Shown piece after piece: positions 24,335 to 32,716 of a DNA stretch of 32,968 nt. How positions within the stretch are numbered: the stretch's first letter is position 1; the number at the start of each line of letters is the position of its first letter. Both the position numbers and the translations under genes were made by a program. This DNA is from Lactonifactor longoviformis DSM 17459 (GTDB taxonomy: Bacteria; Bacillota; Clostridia; Lachnospirales; Lachnospiraceae), in contig NZ_FQVI01000035.1 in the NCBI RefSeq assembly GCF_900129135.1, forward strand, positions 1 through 32,968. The letters run 5' to 3'. The notes beneath the pieces were generated by a model. It did not search any database. It saw only the letters and a program-made list of their open reading frames with translations, and was not told where the DNA came from.

Positions 24335-25909
24335 ATGACCTATAATTCTATAGCATTTATTGTTTTTTTTGCTGTTTTTCTTCTTATCTATTTGCTTATG
24401 CCAAAAGTAGGGCTAAGGCAGGCTGTAATTTTAATCGGAAGTATTATCTTTTATAAATATGCATGCGGATGGAATCTTCTGGCAGTGATTTTAGTCACAT
24501 CATTTGTTGTCTATTTTATTTCCAGAAGTATTGAACATGTATATTTAGGATACGAAAAAGAGAAAGAAGGGCTGAAACCAAAGGAGCAGGCTCTTCTTTT
24601 TGCAAAATTTAAAAAGAAAAGCAGGAAATACCTTCTGTTTGCAATGTTTTTGGTTATAGGAATTTTAATCTATGTAAAGGTAGGAGGACTGCTTCAATGG
24701 AAACGAGTATTTACCGTTTCACAGGTTTTCCAATGGAAGACATATCTTGTCCCACTTGGCATCTCATATTATACCTTTTCATCAGTAGGCTACTTGCTGG
24801 ATGTATATTGGAAAAAAACAAAATGTGAACACAATTATTTTAAATTGCTAACATGTATGATATATTTTCCGCATATTGTGCAGGGGCCGATTAGCCGATA
24901 TCCTAAGTTGATAAAGCAATTCAATGAGCTTCCGGGATTTTCTTATGAGCGGGTGTGCTTTGGTATTCAGCGTATGCTATGGGGATACTTCAAGAAAATG
25001 GTAGTAGCTGATAGAATAGCACTATTTACTTCTACCGTATATTATACACCGTCTGACTTTGCGGGGATAGAAATAGTAATAGCGGTAGTACTAGGCGCTA
25101 TAGAACTTTATGCAGATTTTTCTGGGTGCATGGATATTGTAATTGGGGCTTCTGAGGCGATGGGAATCGTTTTGGATGAAAACTTCAAACAGCCATTTTT
25201 CTCAAGAAGTGCAGCTGAATTCTGGAGAAGATGGCATATTACCTTGGGAACCTGGTTTAAAGATTATGTGTATATGCCAGTTGCTATGAGTCCAAGCTTT
25301 ATGAAGTTTGCAGTAAAAATCAGAAAGAAATTCGGCAATCGGGCAGGCCAGGTAATATCAGCGGCAGTCCCTCTCGTGATAGTTTGGTTATTAACTGGAT
25401 TATGGCATGGAACAGGCAGTGATTACATAGTTTGGGGGCTTTATTGGGGGATACTTATTATTTTGGGAACGGTATTGACTCCGGATTTTAAAAAGCTTAA
25501 CAACTGGTTAAAGATAGATACATCTGCCTTTGGATTTCGTTTGTTTCAAATGTCCAGAACTTTTTGTATATTTTGCATAGGACGTATGCTTACGGTAACT
25601 GGTTCACTTGAGGGATTTGCAGTAATGATTCAGCAGATATTTAAAGAACATAGGCTATGGACCCTGTTTGACGGAAGTTTGTACTGTCATGGATTAGATC
25701 AGAAGAACTTCTATATCGTACTGTTTGGAATACTTATTATGTGGGGAGCGGATATGCTTCAAGACAAAGGCGGAATTAGAGAAAGCCTGGCTAAGCAGCC
25801 GGTTTTGCTTCGATGGGGCGTATATTACGGCTCTATTGTTCTTGTATTAATATTTGGTATGTATGGCTCTGCATATGATGCCAGCAGCTTTATATATGGT
25901 GGATTCTAA
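24335..25909 (+). CDS. MBOAT-family O-acyltransferase (DltB/AlgI-like)
   Basis: This 524-residue protein has about eleven membrane segments. It carries the family marks PLGISYYTFSSVGYLLDVYW, MIYFPHIVQGPISRY, FWRRWHITLGTWFKDYVY (His301) and LLTGLWHGTG (His358, the invariant catalytic histidine). MBOAT proteins of the DltB/AlgI/PatA group carry acyl groups from a cytoplasmic donor across the membrane to extracytoplasmic polymers. The next gene encodes an acyl carrier protein, so the donor is probably carrier-bound, as for DltB with DltC, rather than acetyl-CoA. It leads a four-gene run. Base composition is visibly more AT-rich than in the housekeeping part of the window. Confidence 0.92.
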   Translation: MTYNSIAFIVFFAVFLLIYLLMPKVGLRQAVILIGSIIFYKYACGWNLLAVILVTSFVVYFISRSIEHVYLGYEKEKEGLKPKEQALLFAKFKKKSRKYLLFAMFLVIGILIYVKVGGLLQWKRVFTVSQVFQWKTYLVPLGISYYTFSSVGYLLDVYWKKTKCEHNYFKLLTCMIYFPHIVQGPISRYPKLIKQFNELPGFSYERVCFGIQRMLWGYFKKMVVADRIALFTSTVYYTPSDFAGIEIVIAVVLGAIELYADFSGCMDIVIGASEAMGIVLDENFKQPFFSRSAAEFWRRWHITLGTWFKDYVYMPVAMSPSFMKFAVKIRKKFGNRAGQVISAAVPLVIVWLLTGLWHGTGSDYIVWGLYWGILIILGTVLTPDFKKLNNWLKIDTSAFGFRLFQMSRTFCIFCIGRMLTVTGSLEGFAVMIQQIFKEHRLWTLFDGSLYCHGLDQKNFYIVLFGILIMWGADMLQDKGGIRESLAKQPVLLRWGVYYGSIVLVLIFGMYGSAYDASSFIYGGF

Positions 25910-25935
25910 AAATAAAAAGATAAAGAGGTAGAGAG

Positions 25936-26160
25936 ATGAGAGAACAAATTAAAAAAGTATTAGAAGAAAATTACCCGGAGATTGATTTTGAAAGCTCTAA
26001 TGAGCTGGTAGATGACGGTATCTTGGACTCACTTACTATGGTAGGCATTATTTCTGCACTGTCAATGGAATTTGGGGTGATGCTGCCTTATGAGGATATT
26101 ATACCAGAAAATTTTAATTCAATTGATGCAATGGCAGAACTGATTGAAAAATATTCCTAA
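25936..26160 (+). CDS. Acyl carrier protein (DltC-like)
   Basis: This 74-residue acidic protein is a small carrier with the phosphopantetheine attachment motif DDGILDSLTMV, Ser32 being the modified residue. The motif is closer to that of DltC (LDS) than to the DSLD of fatty-acid ACP. It probably receives the acyl group from the ligase encoded next and presents it to the MBOAT protein. AGAGGTAGAGAG precedes the ATG. The gene is 26 bases from the MBOAT stop and 33 bases from the ligase start. Because its partners are not standard DltA or DltD, the cargo may not be D-alanine. Confidence 0.92.
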   Translation: MREQIKKVLEENYPEIDFESSNELVDDGILDSLTMVGIISALSMEFGVMLPYEDIIPENFNSIDAMAELIEKYS

Positions 26161-26193
26161 TCGGTACATACAGGACTGCAGCAGGAGGTAGAT

Positions 26194-28230
26194 ATGTTTG
26201 ATACACTAGTGAATAACGTGTTGCGGCTTGCAGAGACACAGCCGGATAAATTAGCAGTTGCATTTAAAAAGGAACAGGTTACTTATAAGGAACTGGCAGA
26301 CAAAGTGATTGCCGTCGGGACCAATCTGGCATCTTTGGGCGTCCATAAAGGTGACAGAGTATTATTTACTGCTTTGTCTAAGCCGGAGATGGTAGCTGCT
26401 TATCTTGGGATTCAATATTGCGGGGGTATTGCTGTTTTTGTAGATAAAAACAGCACACCTGAAAATGCTTTATCTGTATATGCTGATTCGGAAGCGGTGT
26501 TATTTTTAACAGACAAACCTATGAAAGAATATGCGGATAAAATAAGGCTGCATTCTTTGAAACAATTATATTCTTCAGAACTAAAAACAGAGGAGTTTAT
26601 TTATGCAATGCCTCAAGAGGAGGATATGGCAGAATTACTGTTTACCACAGGGACGACAGGTAAGCCCAAAGGCGTGATACTTACTTATAGATCAGTGTAT
26701 CATATTCTAATGAATACTATTGAAGGGATTGGAATTACTCCGGAGGAAAGAGTACTTCTGCCATTGCCACTGAATCATTCTTTTGCTTTGCGTGTACTTC
26801 GGGCAACACTTTATCAAGGGGCTTCTGTTATTCTTCAAAATGGTTTTGCATTTGCAAAAGAGGTTGAGAACAATCAGACAATGTTCAATTGTACAGCAAT
26901 GGCAGCTGTGCCGGCTTCAATGGAAATATTGCGCAGCCAGATGCAAGAGCAATTTATTAAGGTGTTAAGCAGATTCCGGTATATAGAGATAGGTGCAGGC
27001 AGTTTGACTATTGAGCAGCGGAAACGTCTGACTAGGCAGCTCCCCAGCACGATAATCTATAATACATGGGGGTCCTCTGAATCCGGAGGGGCATTATTTA
27101 CAAATGTTACGGAGATTGCAGATAATCCCGTACAGATTGGAACGATAGGCAAACCCCTCCCACAGGTCAGCATAAAAGTTCTGGATGAAAATGGAAAGGA
27201 GATAAAAAGTGATTCCAGTCATCCGGGACGTATGGCACTGAAAGGTGATATGCAGATGGCTGGGTATTGGCATAGAGATGAATTGACCAGAGATACTCTA
27301 AAAGATGGATGGCTTTTAACCAGCGATATGGTCTATATGGATGATGATGGATATGTATATATGCTGGGAAGAGCGGATGACATTATTAATGTAGGCGGCG
27401 AAAAAGTCTCTCCTATAGAGGTCGAGAATATTGCAGGGCAGTATGAAACGGTAAAAGAATGTGCTTGTATAGGTGTAGATGATCCGGAAGAAGTTTTAGG
27501 CCAAGTACCTGTTTTGTTTGTTGCTGCAAAAGACAGCAGCTTTACAGAAACAGGTATTCAGACATTCCTTGCAGAGCATATGGAACGGTATAAGCTGCCG
27601 CGGTATTATTTTCTTCTGCAAGGGATTCCAAGAAACCGTATGGGAAAGATTGATAGAAAAGAACTGCGCAGACTGTGGAAAGAGCGGGGAGAGAATAACT
27701 TGATGAATCCGGTTATGCAGGCGATCCTTACCAGACGAAGTGTTCGAAAATTCACACAACAGCCTATTCCTAAAGAGATACTGGAGATGATTTTACAGGC
27801 CGGTTATTATGCGCCTACAGGCCACAATATGCAGACTTGGAGATTTACTGTACTTCAGGACCAAGAGAAAATTCAAAACCTGAAAAGGATAGTCGGTGCA
27901 GTAGCAAAAGAAAAGAAGGTGCATTTCTATGGATTTGAACAGCCGCCTTGCCTCATACTGATTTCAAATGATATAAGAAATATCAATGGATGTCAGGATG
28001 CTTCCTGCGCTGCGGAGAACATTTTTTTGGCAGCACATTCGTATGGATTAGGATCTGTATGGCTAAATGCTTTAATGACGCTATGTGAGGAACCTCCTAT
28101 ACGTGCTTTACTAAACAGCTATGGAATTCCATCGAATCATAGAGTATGGAGTATGGCTGCACTTGGTTATCCTGCAGCTGAAGGGACCCTTTTGGCGAAG
28201 AAAAAGGATGTAGTATTTTATGTGGATTAA
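26194..28230 (+). CDS. AMP-forming acyl ligase fused to a nitroreductase domain
   Basis: This 678-residue two-domain protein has an adenylate-forming ligase at residues 1-495: P loop TTGTTGKPKG (151-160), GSSESG, TSDM, GRADDIINVGGEKVSPIEVE and the catalytic Lys485 in RMGKIDR. A nitroreductase-like FMN domain of about 175 residues starts near Met504 (ILTRRSVRKF, APTGHNMQTWRF, GLGSVWLNA). The ligase would activate a carboxylic acid as adenylate and load it onto the carrier protein encoded upstream. At the place where amino-acid ligases have Asp after Phe, this one has NHSFALR, pointing to a non-amino acid. The flavin domain may oxidise or reduce the tethered acyl group. AGGAGG precedes the ATG. 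An internal ATG at 27703 has GGGGAG upstream and could yield the nitroreductase alone. Confidence 0.9.
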   Translation: MFDTLVNNVLRLAETQPDKLAVAFKKEQVTYKELADKVIAVGTNLASLGVHKGDRVLFTALSKPEMVAAYLGIQYCGGIAVFVDKNSTPENALSVYADSEAVLFLTDKPMKEYADKIRLHSLKQLYSSELKTEEFIYAMPQEEDMAELLFTTGTTGKPKGVILTYRSVYHILMNTIEGIGITPEERVLLPLPLNHSFALRVLRATLYQGASVILQNGFAFAKEVENNQTMFNCTAMAAVPASMEILRSQMQEQFIKVLSRFRYIEIGAGSLTIEQRKRLTRQLPSTIIYNTWGSSESGGALFTNVTEIADNPVQIGTIGKPLPQVSIKVLDENGKEIKSDSSHPGRMALKGDMQMAGYWHRDELTRDTLKDGWLLTSDMVYMDDDGYVYMLGRADDIINVGGEKVSPIEVENIAGQYETVKECACIGVDDPEEVLGQVPVLFVAAKDSSFTETGIQTFLAEHMERYKLPRYYFLLQGIPRNRMGKIDRKELRRLWKERGENNLMNPVMQAILTRRSVRKFTQQPIPKEILEMILQAGYYAPTGHNMQTWRFTVLQDQEKIQNLKRIVGAVAKEKKVHFYGFEQPPCLILISNDIRNINGCQDASCAAENIFLAAHSYGLGSVWLNALMTLCEEPPIRALLNSYGIPSNHRVWSMAALGYPAAEGTLLAKKKDVVFYVD

Positions 28231-29713
28231 GAAAAGAAAAGATAAAATACTTAAGATATGCAGGGCTGTCATATTTATTATAATTTTATGTTTTATTGTT
28301 GGATACCTAAGCTCCGTTCTTGTCTCAAAAAGTTCATATTCAAAGGTATCTCCCTTTCTTAAAGAGGAAGAGAACTTTGACGTGTTATTTATGGGAATCA
28401 GTCATATGCAGGTTGGGGTATATCCAATGGATTTATGGAAAGATTATGGAATTGCTTCATTCAATTTTGGAGAATCAGGAGCCAGACTGCCTTATAGTTA
28501 TTGGGCGTTGAAAAATGCGTTGGACTATACGACACCTGAGTTAGTTGTCATTGACGTTAGAAGGATGGACGTGAATGATAAGGAATACGATGATTACGTG
28601 AGTACAGTATTTGATGAATTCCCTTTATCTAAGACAAAATATGAGGCAGCCATGGATTTATTCGGGGATTGGGATATGCGTTTAGAGTTTCTGTTCCCAT
28701 TTATAAAATACCATAGTCGATGGACCGAATTAGATGAAAATGATTTTACAAAAGAGTTATATAGAATAAATCAAGGTGCATATTCATATCCTAAGGAAAG
28801 TTTACATGTTGCTATTCCGGAAGAGCACCAAATTATATCAAAAGATGATAAGTCTGAGGGTGGCGTGCTTGCTCAAAAGTATCTGCGCCAGATGATAGAA
28901 TTATGCCAGGGCCAGGGGATAGACGTTATGCTGACTGAGTTGCCGTATCCGGCAGACGAAGAAGCTCAGCGGTTAGCTAACGGGGTAGCAGATATTGCAG
29001 ACGAATACGGTATTAATTATATTAACTTTCTCCAGATGGATGGGATTATTGATTTTGACACAGATATGAATGATAAATCAGCCCATGTAAATGACTCAGG
29101 AGCGCGGAAAATCACATCTTATTTAGGGAACTATATTAAGGAGAACTATAGTGTACCAGATAGACGCGAAGATAAGAAATATAGTTCGTGGAATGACGTT
29201 TATAAAAAATATGAAGAATATAAAATCAGCAGAATAAAAGAGCAGACGAGCCTGGATAATTATCTTATGCTGCTGTCAGATAAAAATCTAAGCAGTTGTA
29301 TATATATTAATGAAGGCGCTGATATTCTCAGGGATGAACGTATGAAGAATCTTCTTATGAATATTTCACAGCATCAGGATTTAACACAGTTGGATGCTGC
29401 CGGAGAATCCAGGGAGGATTATTTACTCATTGTAGATAATGGTTCTTCAAAAGTATGGGAGGGGATAGGAGAAGAAATATCGCCTGACCTTGATACATCT
29501 TTCGGTAGGATTGAAAATGTGGCAGATGAGGATGAAGAACCTTATATTTTAATTCAGGGCACAGATAAAAGTTATTTTCTGAATATAGGAGAGAATAGTT
29601 TAATTGCAGATATTCAGATTATGGTGATAAATAATTCATCGGGTGAAGTGGTAGATATGGCTGCATTTAATGTAGATGTGAGAAGTGATAATATTTCTGC
29701 TACAAGAAATTAA
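28220..29713 (+). CDS. Membrane-anchored SGNH-like protein (DltD-like role)
   Basis: This 497-residue protein has one N-terminal membrane helix (about 14-35) after KKRKDK, so most of it is outside the cell. VLFMGISHMQVGVYP resembles the nucleophile block of SGNH hydrolases, with Ser61. HVNDSGARKI, with His289, fits the late catalytic histidine and is preceded by DMNDKSA. The block of SYWALKNALDYTTPELVVIDVR is also of the family found beside MBOAT genes. A C-terminal region of about 190 residues, with no recognised fold and acidic stretches, follows. It overlaps the ligase by 11 bases. In analogy to DltD or AlgJ/X it could finish acyl transfer to the polymer. Substrate unknown. Confidence 0.75.
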   Translation: MWIKKRKDKILKICRAVIFIIILCFIVGYLSSVLVSKSSYSKVSPFLKEEENFDVLFMGISHMQVGVYPMDLWKDYGIASFNFGESGARLPYSYWALKNALDYTTPELVVIDVRRMDVNDKEYDDYVSTVFDEFPLSKTKYEAAMDLFGDWDMRLEFLFPFIKYHSRWTELDENDFTKELYRINQGAYSYPKESLHVAIPEEHQIISKDDKSEGGVLAQKYLRQMIELCQGQGIDVMLTELPYPADEEAQRLANGVADIADEYGINYINFLQMDGIIDFDTDMNDKSAHVNDSGARKITSYLGNYIKENYSVPDRREDKKYSSWNDVYKKYEEYKISRIKEQTSLDNYLMLLSDKNLSSCIYINEGADILRDERMKNLLMNISQHQDLTQLDAAGESREDYLLIVDNGSSKVWEGIGEEISPDLDTSFGRIENVADEDEEPYILIQGTDKSYFLNIGENSLIADIQIMVINNSSGEVVDMAAFNVDVRSDNISATRN

Positions 29714-29744
29714 TTTTAACAGAATATGAATTATAATCAGTAAG

Positions 29745-29788
29745 AAAAGGCTGATTGGTTTTCAGAATGAAAATCAGTCGGCTTTTTT
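29745..29788 (+). terminator. Terminator of the acyl-transfer operon
   Basis: GCTGATTGGTTTTC (29750-29763) pairs with GAAAATCAGTCGGC (29769-29782), with three G-U pairs. The A run before and the T run after (TTTTTT 29783-29788) extend the stem. Confidence 0.9.
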
Positions 29789-30007
29789 AGTGGGGAGAGG
29801 AAACGATCCACTCTGTATAGGAGGCCTAATTTGATCTTTAGTATTTATTTTTGCTAAGTATTATAATATACTTAAATAGTATAATTTTAACTTAACGGGT
29901 GGAAATTTGAAATAGAGACAAGCAGATGAAAAACATCGGGCAGATGTACTTGCATACGTCAATGTATAATTTAAGTTTATGATAGAGGAGAGAAAGGGGT
30001 ATCTTCC

Positions 30008-32716
30008 ATGGAGGACACATCTAAGAATAAGCCAACAAAACATATATGCGCGGGTCTGCTGGCCCATGTGGATGCCGGGAAAACTACATTGGCTGAGGGA
30101 ATTTTATATTTGACGGGAAGCATCAGACGTCTGGGCCGGGTGGATCATCAGGACGCCTTTTTGGATACCCACGAGCTGGAACGTTCCAGGGGAATTACCA
30201 TATTTTCTAAGCAGGCTATTCTGTCCCTGGGAGATACTGAGGTGACACTTTTGGATACCCCGGGACATGTGGATTTTTCGGCTGAGATGGAGAGGACCCT
30301 TCAGGTACTGGATTATGCCATACTGGTTATCGGCGGGGCAAATGGGGTACAGGCGCATGTTCAGACGCTGTGGCGCCTGCTGCAGCATTATAAGATACCG
30401 GTATTTATATTTATAAATAAAATGGATCAGAAGGGCGCAGACCGGAATCAGCTACTGGATGAGCTAAGGAGCAAGCTGGATGAGAGATGTGTTGATTTTG
30501 GACAGAAACAGTCTCCGGAGCTGTTTATGGAAAATCTGGCAATGTGTGATGAGGGAGCTTTGGAGCAGTTTCTGGAAACTGGAGAAATCAGACAGGATGA
30601 AATTGTGAAACTGATAGGGGAAAGGAGAGTATTTCCCTGCTATTTTGGATCTGCTCTTAAAATGGCTGGGGTCGAGGAATTTCTGGAAGGATTCAGAAAA
30701 TATACAGTTTCTCCGGATTATTCAGAGGAATTCGGGGCCAAAGTCTATAAGATCTCCAGGGATGCCCAGGGGAGCCGTTTGACTCATATGAAGATCACCG
30801 GGGGAAGCCTGAAGGTAAAAGGGCTTTTGACTAACCAGGTGCAGAACGAAGCAGAGAAGTGGGAGGAGAAGGCAGATCAGATCCGACGTTATTCCGGTGC
30901 AGGATACGAAACTGCGGATGAAGTATCGGCGGGTACTATCTGTGCAGTGACAGGACTTGGACGGACGTATTCCGGTCAGGGACTGGGGATAGAGGCCGCT
31001 TCAGAGGCTCCTCTTCTGGAGCCTGTGCTGACATACCAGATTCTTCTTCCTGAGGGATGTGATGTACATGGTATGTTTCTGAAGCTGCGGCAGCTGGAGG
31101 AAGAGGAACCGGAGCTTCATATCGTGTGGGAAAAGAGTACCGATGAGATACGGGCCCAAGTGATGGGCGAGATACAGATAGAGATTTTAAAGAGCCTGAT
31201 ACAGGAACGCTTTGGGATAGAAGTGTCTTTCGGCGAAGGCAGTATTGTGTATAAAGAAACACTGGAAACCAGGGTGGAAGGGAGTGGACACTTTGAGCCT
31301 CTCCGCCATTACGCTGAGGTTCATCTTCTGTTAGAGCCCTTAGAGCCGGGTGCAGGGCTTGTATTTGACACAGTCTGCAGTGAGGATATGCTGGACAGAA
31401 ACTGGCAGAGATTAGTCCTGACTCATCTGAGGGAAAAAGTGCATAAGGGAGTGCTCACCGGCTCTGAGATAACCGATATGAAAATTACTCTGGTGGCTGG
31501 TAAAGCTCACCAGAAGCATACAGAGGGCGGTGATTTTCGGGAGGCTACGTACCGTGCGGTAAGGCAGGGTCTAATGAGCGGCAGGAGCATCCTTCTGGAA
31601 CCTGTCTACGAGTTCCGGCTGGAGGTGCCCGCCGACAAGGTGGGACGGGCTCTGGCCGATATTCAAAGGATGTACGGCAGTTTTTCACCTCCGGAGCTTG
31701 AGGACGGCTCTGCAGTCATTTTGGGCAGTGCACCTGTGTCTACCATGGGAGGATACCAGAGAGAAGTGATCGCCTATACCAGAGGAAGCGGAAGATTATT
31801 CTGCAGTCTGAAAGGCTATGAACCATGTCATAATACAGAGGAGGTAATCGCTGCCATTGGATATCAGCCGGAGGCAGATCTTGAGAACCCTACAGGGTCA
31901 GTTTTCTGTTCTCATGGAGCCGGGTTTGTGGTACCCTGGGACCAGGCAGCTGAATATATGCATGTGGATAGCGGATGGAGTTTAAAAGAGAAAGAAGAGG
32001 AATATCCTCCGGAGCTCCCCGTCTCTTCTGGACCTCGTTTTCGCGAAAGCTGGCAGAATGAAAAGGAACTGGAGGAGATTTTTGTCCGTACGTTTGGACC
32101 TATAAAACGGGAAAAAAATGCATGGAATCGAAACCATGTTCCTTCCAGAACCGGAGAAAAGGAAAGAAGACCGAGGAAGCCGGAAAACCAAAAGGAATAT
32201 CTTCTTGTGGACGGATATAATATTATCTTTGCGTGGGAAGAGCTGAAAGAGCTGGCAGAGGTAAATATTGAGGGAGCCAGAAACAAACTCATGGATATCC
32301 TGTGCAATTATCAGGGGTATAAAAAGAATACGCTGATTCTGGTTTTCGACGCCTACAAAGTAGAGGGAAATCAGGGTGAGGTATTAAAATACCATAATAT
32401 TCATGTGGTATATACCAAAGAGGCAGAGACGGCGGATCAATATATCGAAAAAGTGGCGCATGAAATTGGTAGGAAACACCAGGTCACTGTGGCGACTTCG
32501 GACGCCCTTGAGCAGGTAATTATCCTTGGACAGGGAGCAGCCCGGCTGTCCGCAGCAGGACTCAGGGAGGAAATCCAGGCGGCGAATATTGAAATCAGAA
32601 ATACTTATATGGGGACACATAAGGGGAATAAAAATTATCTATTTAACCATCTTACCGAGGATATGGCGGAATTGATGGAGGATGTGAGGCTGGGGAGGAA
32701 GACGTTGGATGAATAG
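30008..32716 (+). CDS. TetM/EF-G-like GTPase fused to an NYN nuclease domain
   Basis: This 902-residue protein has two parts. Residues 10-660 form a translational GTPase of the ribosomal-protection group: G1 AHVDAGKTT (19-27), RGIT switch, G3 DTPGHVDF, G4 NKMD and the later domains with the KVHKGVLTGSEITDMKITLV block. After a charged linker (about 670-728), residues 731-870 form an NYN domain of YacP/Rae1 type with acidic residues Asp735 (LLVDGYNII), Asp781 (LVFDAYK) and Asp832 (TSDA). Rae1 cleaves mRNA in the ribosomal A site in Bacillus. The ATG is preceded by AAAGGGG nine bases upstream. It is a single gene after an AT-rich 220-base gap. Whether it gives tetracycline resistance cannot be read. 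Confidence 0.92.
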   Translation: MEDTSKNKPTKHICAGLLAHVDAGKTTLAEGILYLTGSIRRLGRVDHQDAFLDTHELERSRGITIFSKQAILSLGDTEVTLLDTPGHVDFSAEMERTLQVLDYAILVIGGANGVQAHVQTLWRLLQHYKIPVFIFINKMDQKGADRNQLLDELRSKLDERCVDFGQKQSPELFMENLAMCDEGALEQFLETGEIRQDEIVKLIGERRVFPCYFGSALKMAGVEEFLEGFRKYTVSPDYSEEFGAKVYKISRDAQGSRLTHMKITGGSLKVKGLLTNQVQNEAEKWEEKADQIRRYSGAGYETADEVSAGTICAVTGLGRTYSGQGLGIEAASEAPLLEPVLTYQILLPEGCDVHGMFLKLRQLEEEEPELHIVWEKSTDEIRAQVMGEIQIEILKSLIQERFGIEVSFGEGSIVYKETLETRVEGSGHFEPLRHYAEVHLLLEPLEPGAGLVFDTVCSEDMLDRNWQRLVLTHLREKVHKGVLTGSEITDMKITLVAGKAHQKHTEGGDFREATYRAVRQGLMSGRSILLEPVYEFRLEVPADKVGRALADIQRMYGSFSPPELEDGSAVILGSAPVSTMGGYQREVIAYTRGSGRLFCSLKGYEPCHNTEEVIAAIGYQPEADLENPTGSVFCSHGAGFVVPWDQAAEYMHVDSGWSLKEKEEEYPPELPVSSGPRFRESWQNEKELEEIFVRTFGPIKREKNAWNRNHVPSRTGEKERRPRKPENQKEYLLVDGYNIIFAWEELKELAEVNIEGARNKLMDILCNYQGYKKNTLILVFDAYKVEGNQGEVLKYHNIHVVYTKEAETADQYIEKVAHEIGRKHQVTVATSDALEQVIILGQGAARLSAAGLREEIQAANIEIRNTYMGTHKGNKNYLFNHLTEDMAELMEDVRLGRKTLDE

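Noticed and set aside
24335-29713. Reading the operon simply as dltABCD
   Set aside because: The ligase lacks the amino-acid aspartate, is fused to a nitroreductase, and the gene order differs; plain D-alanylation is not supported.
30008-32716. Calling the GTPase a tetracycline resistance determinant
   Set aside because: The protein is only related to that group and carries a nuclease domain; the residues needed for drug release were not verified.
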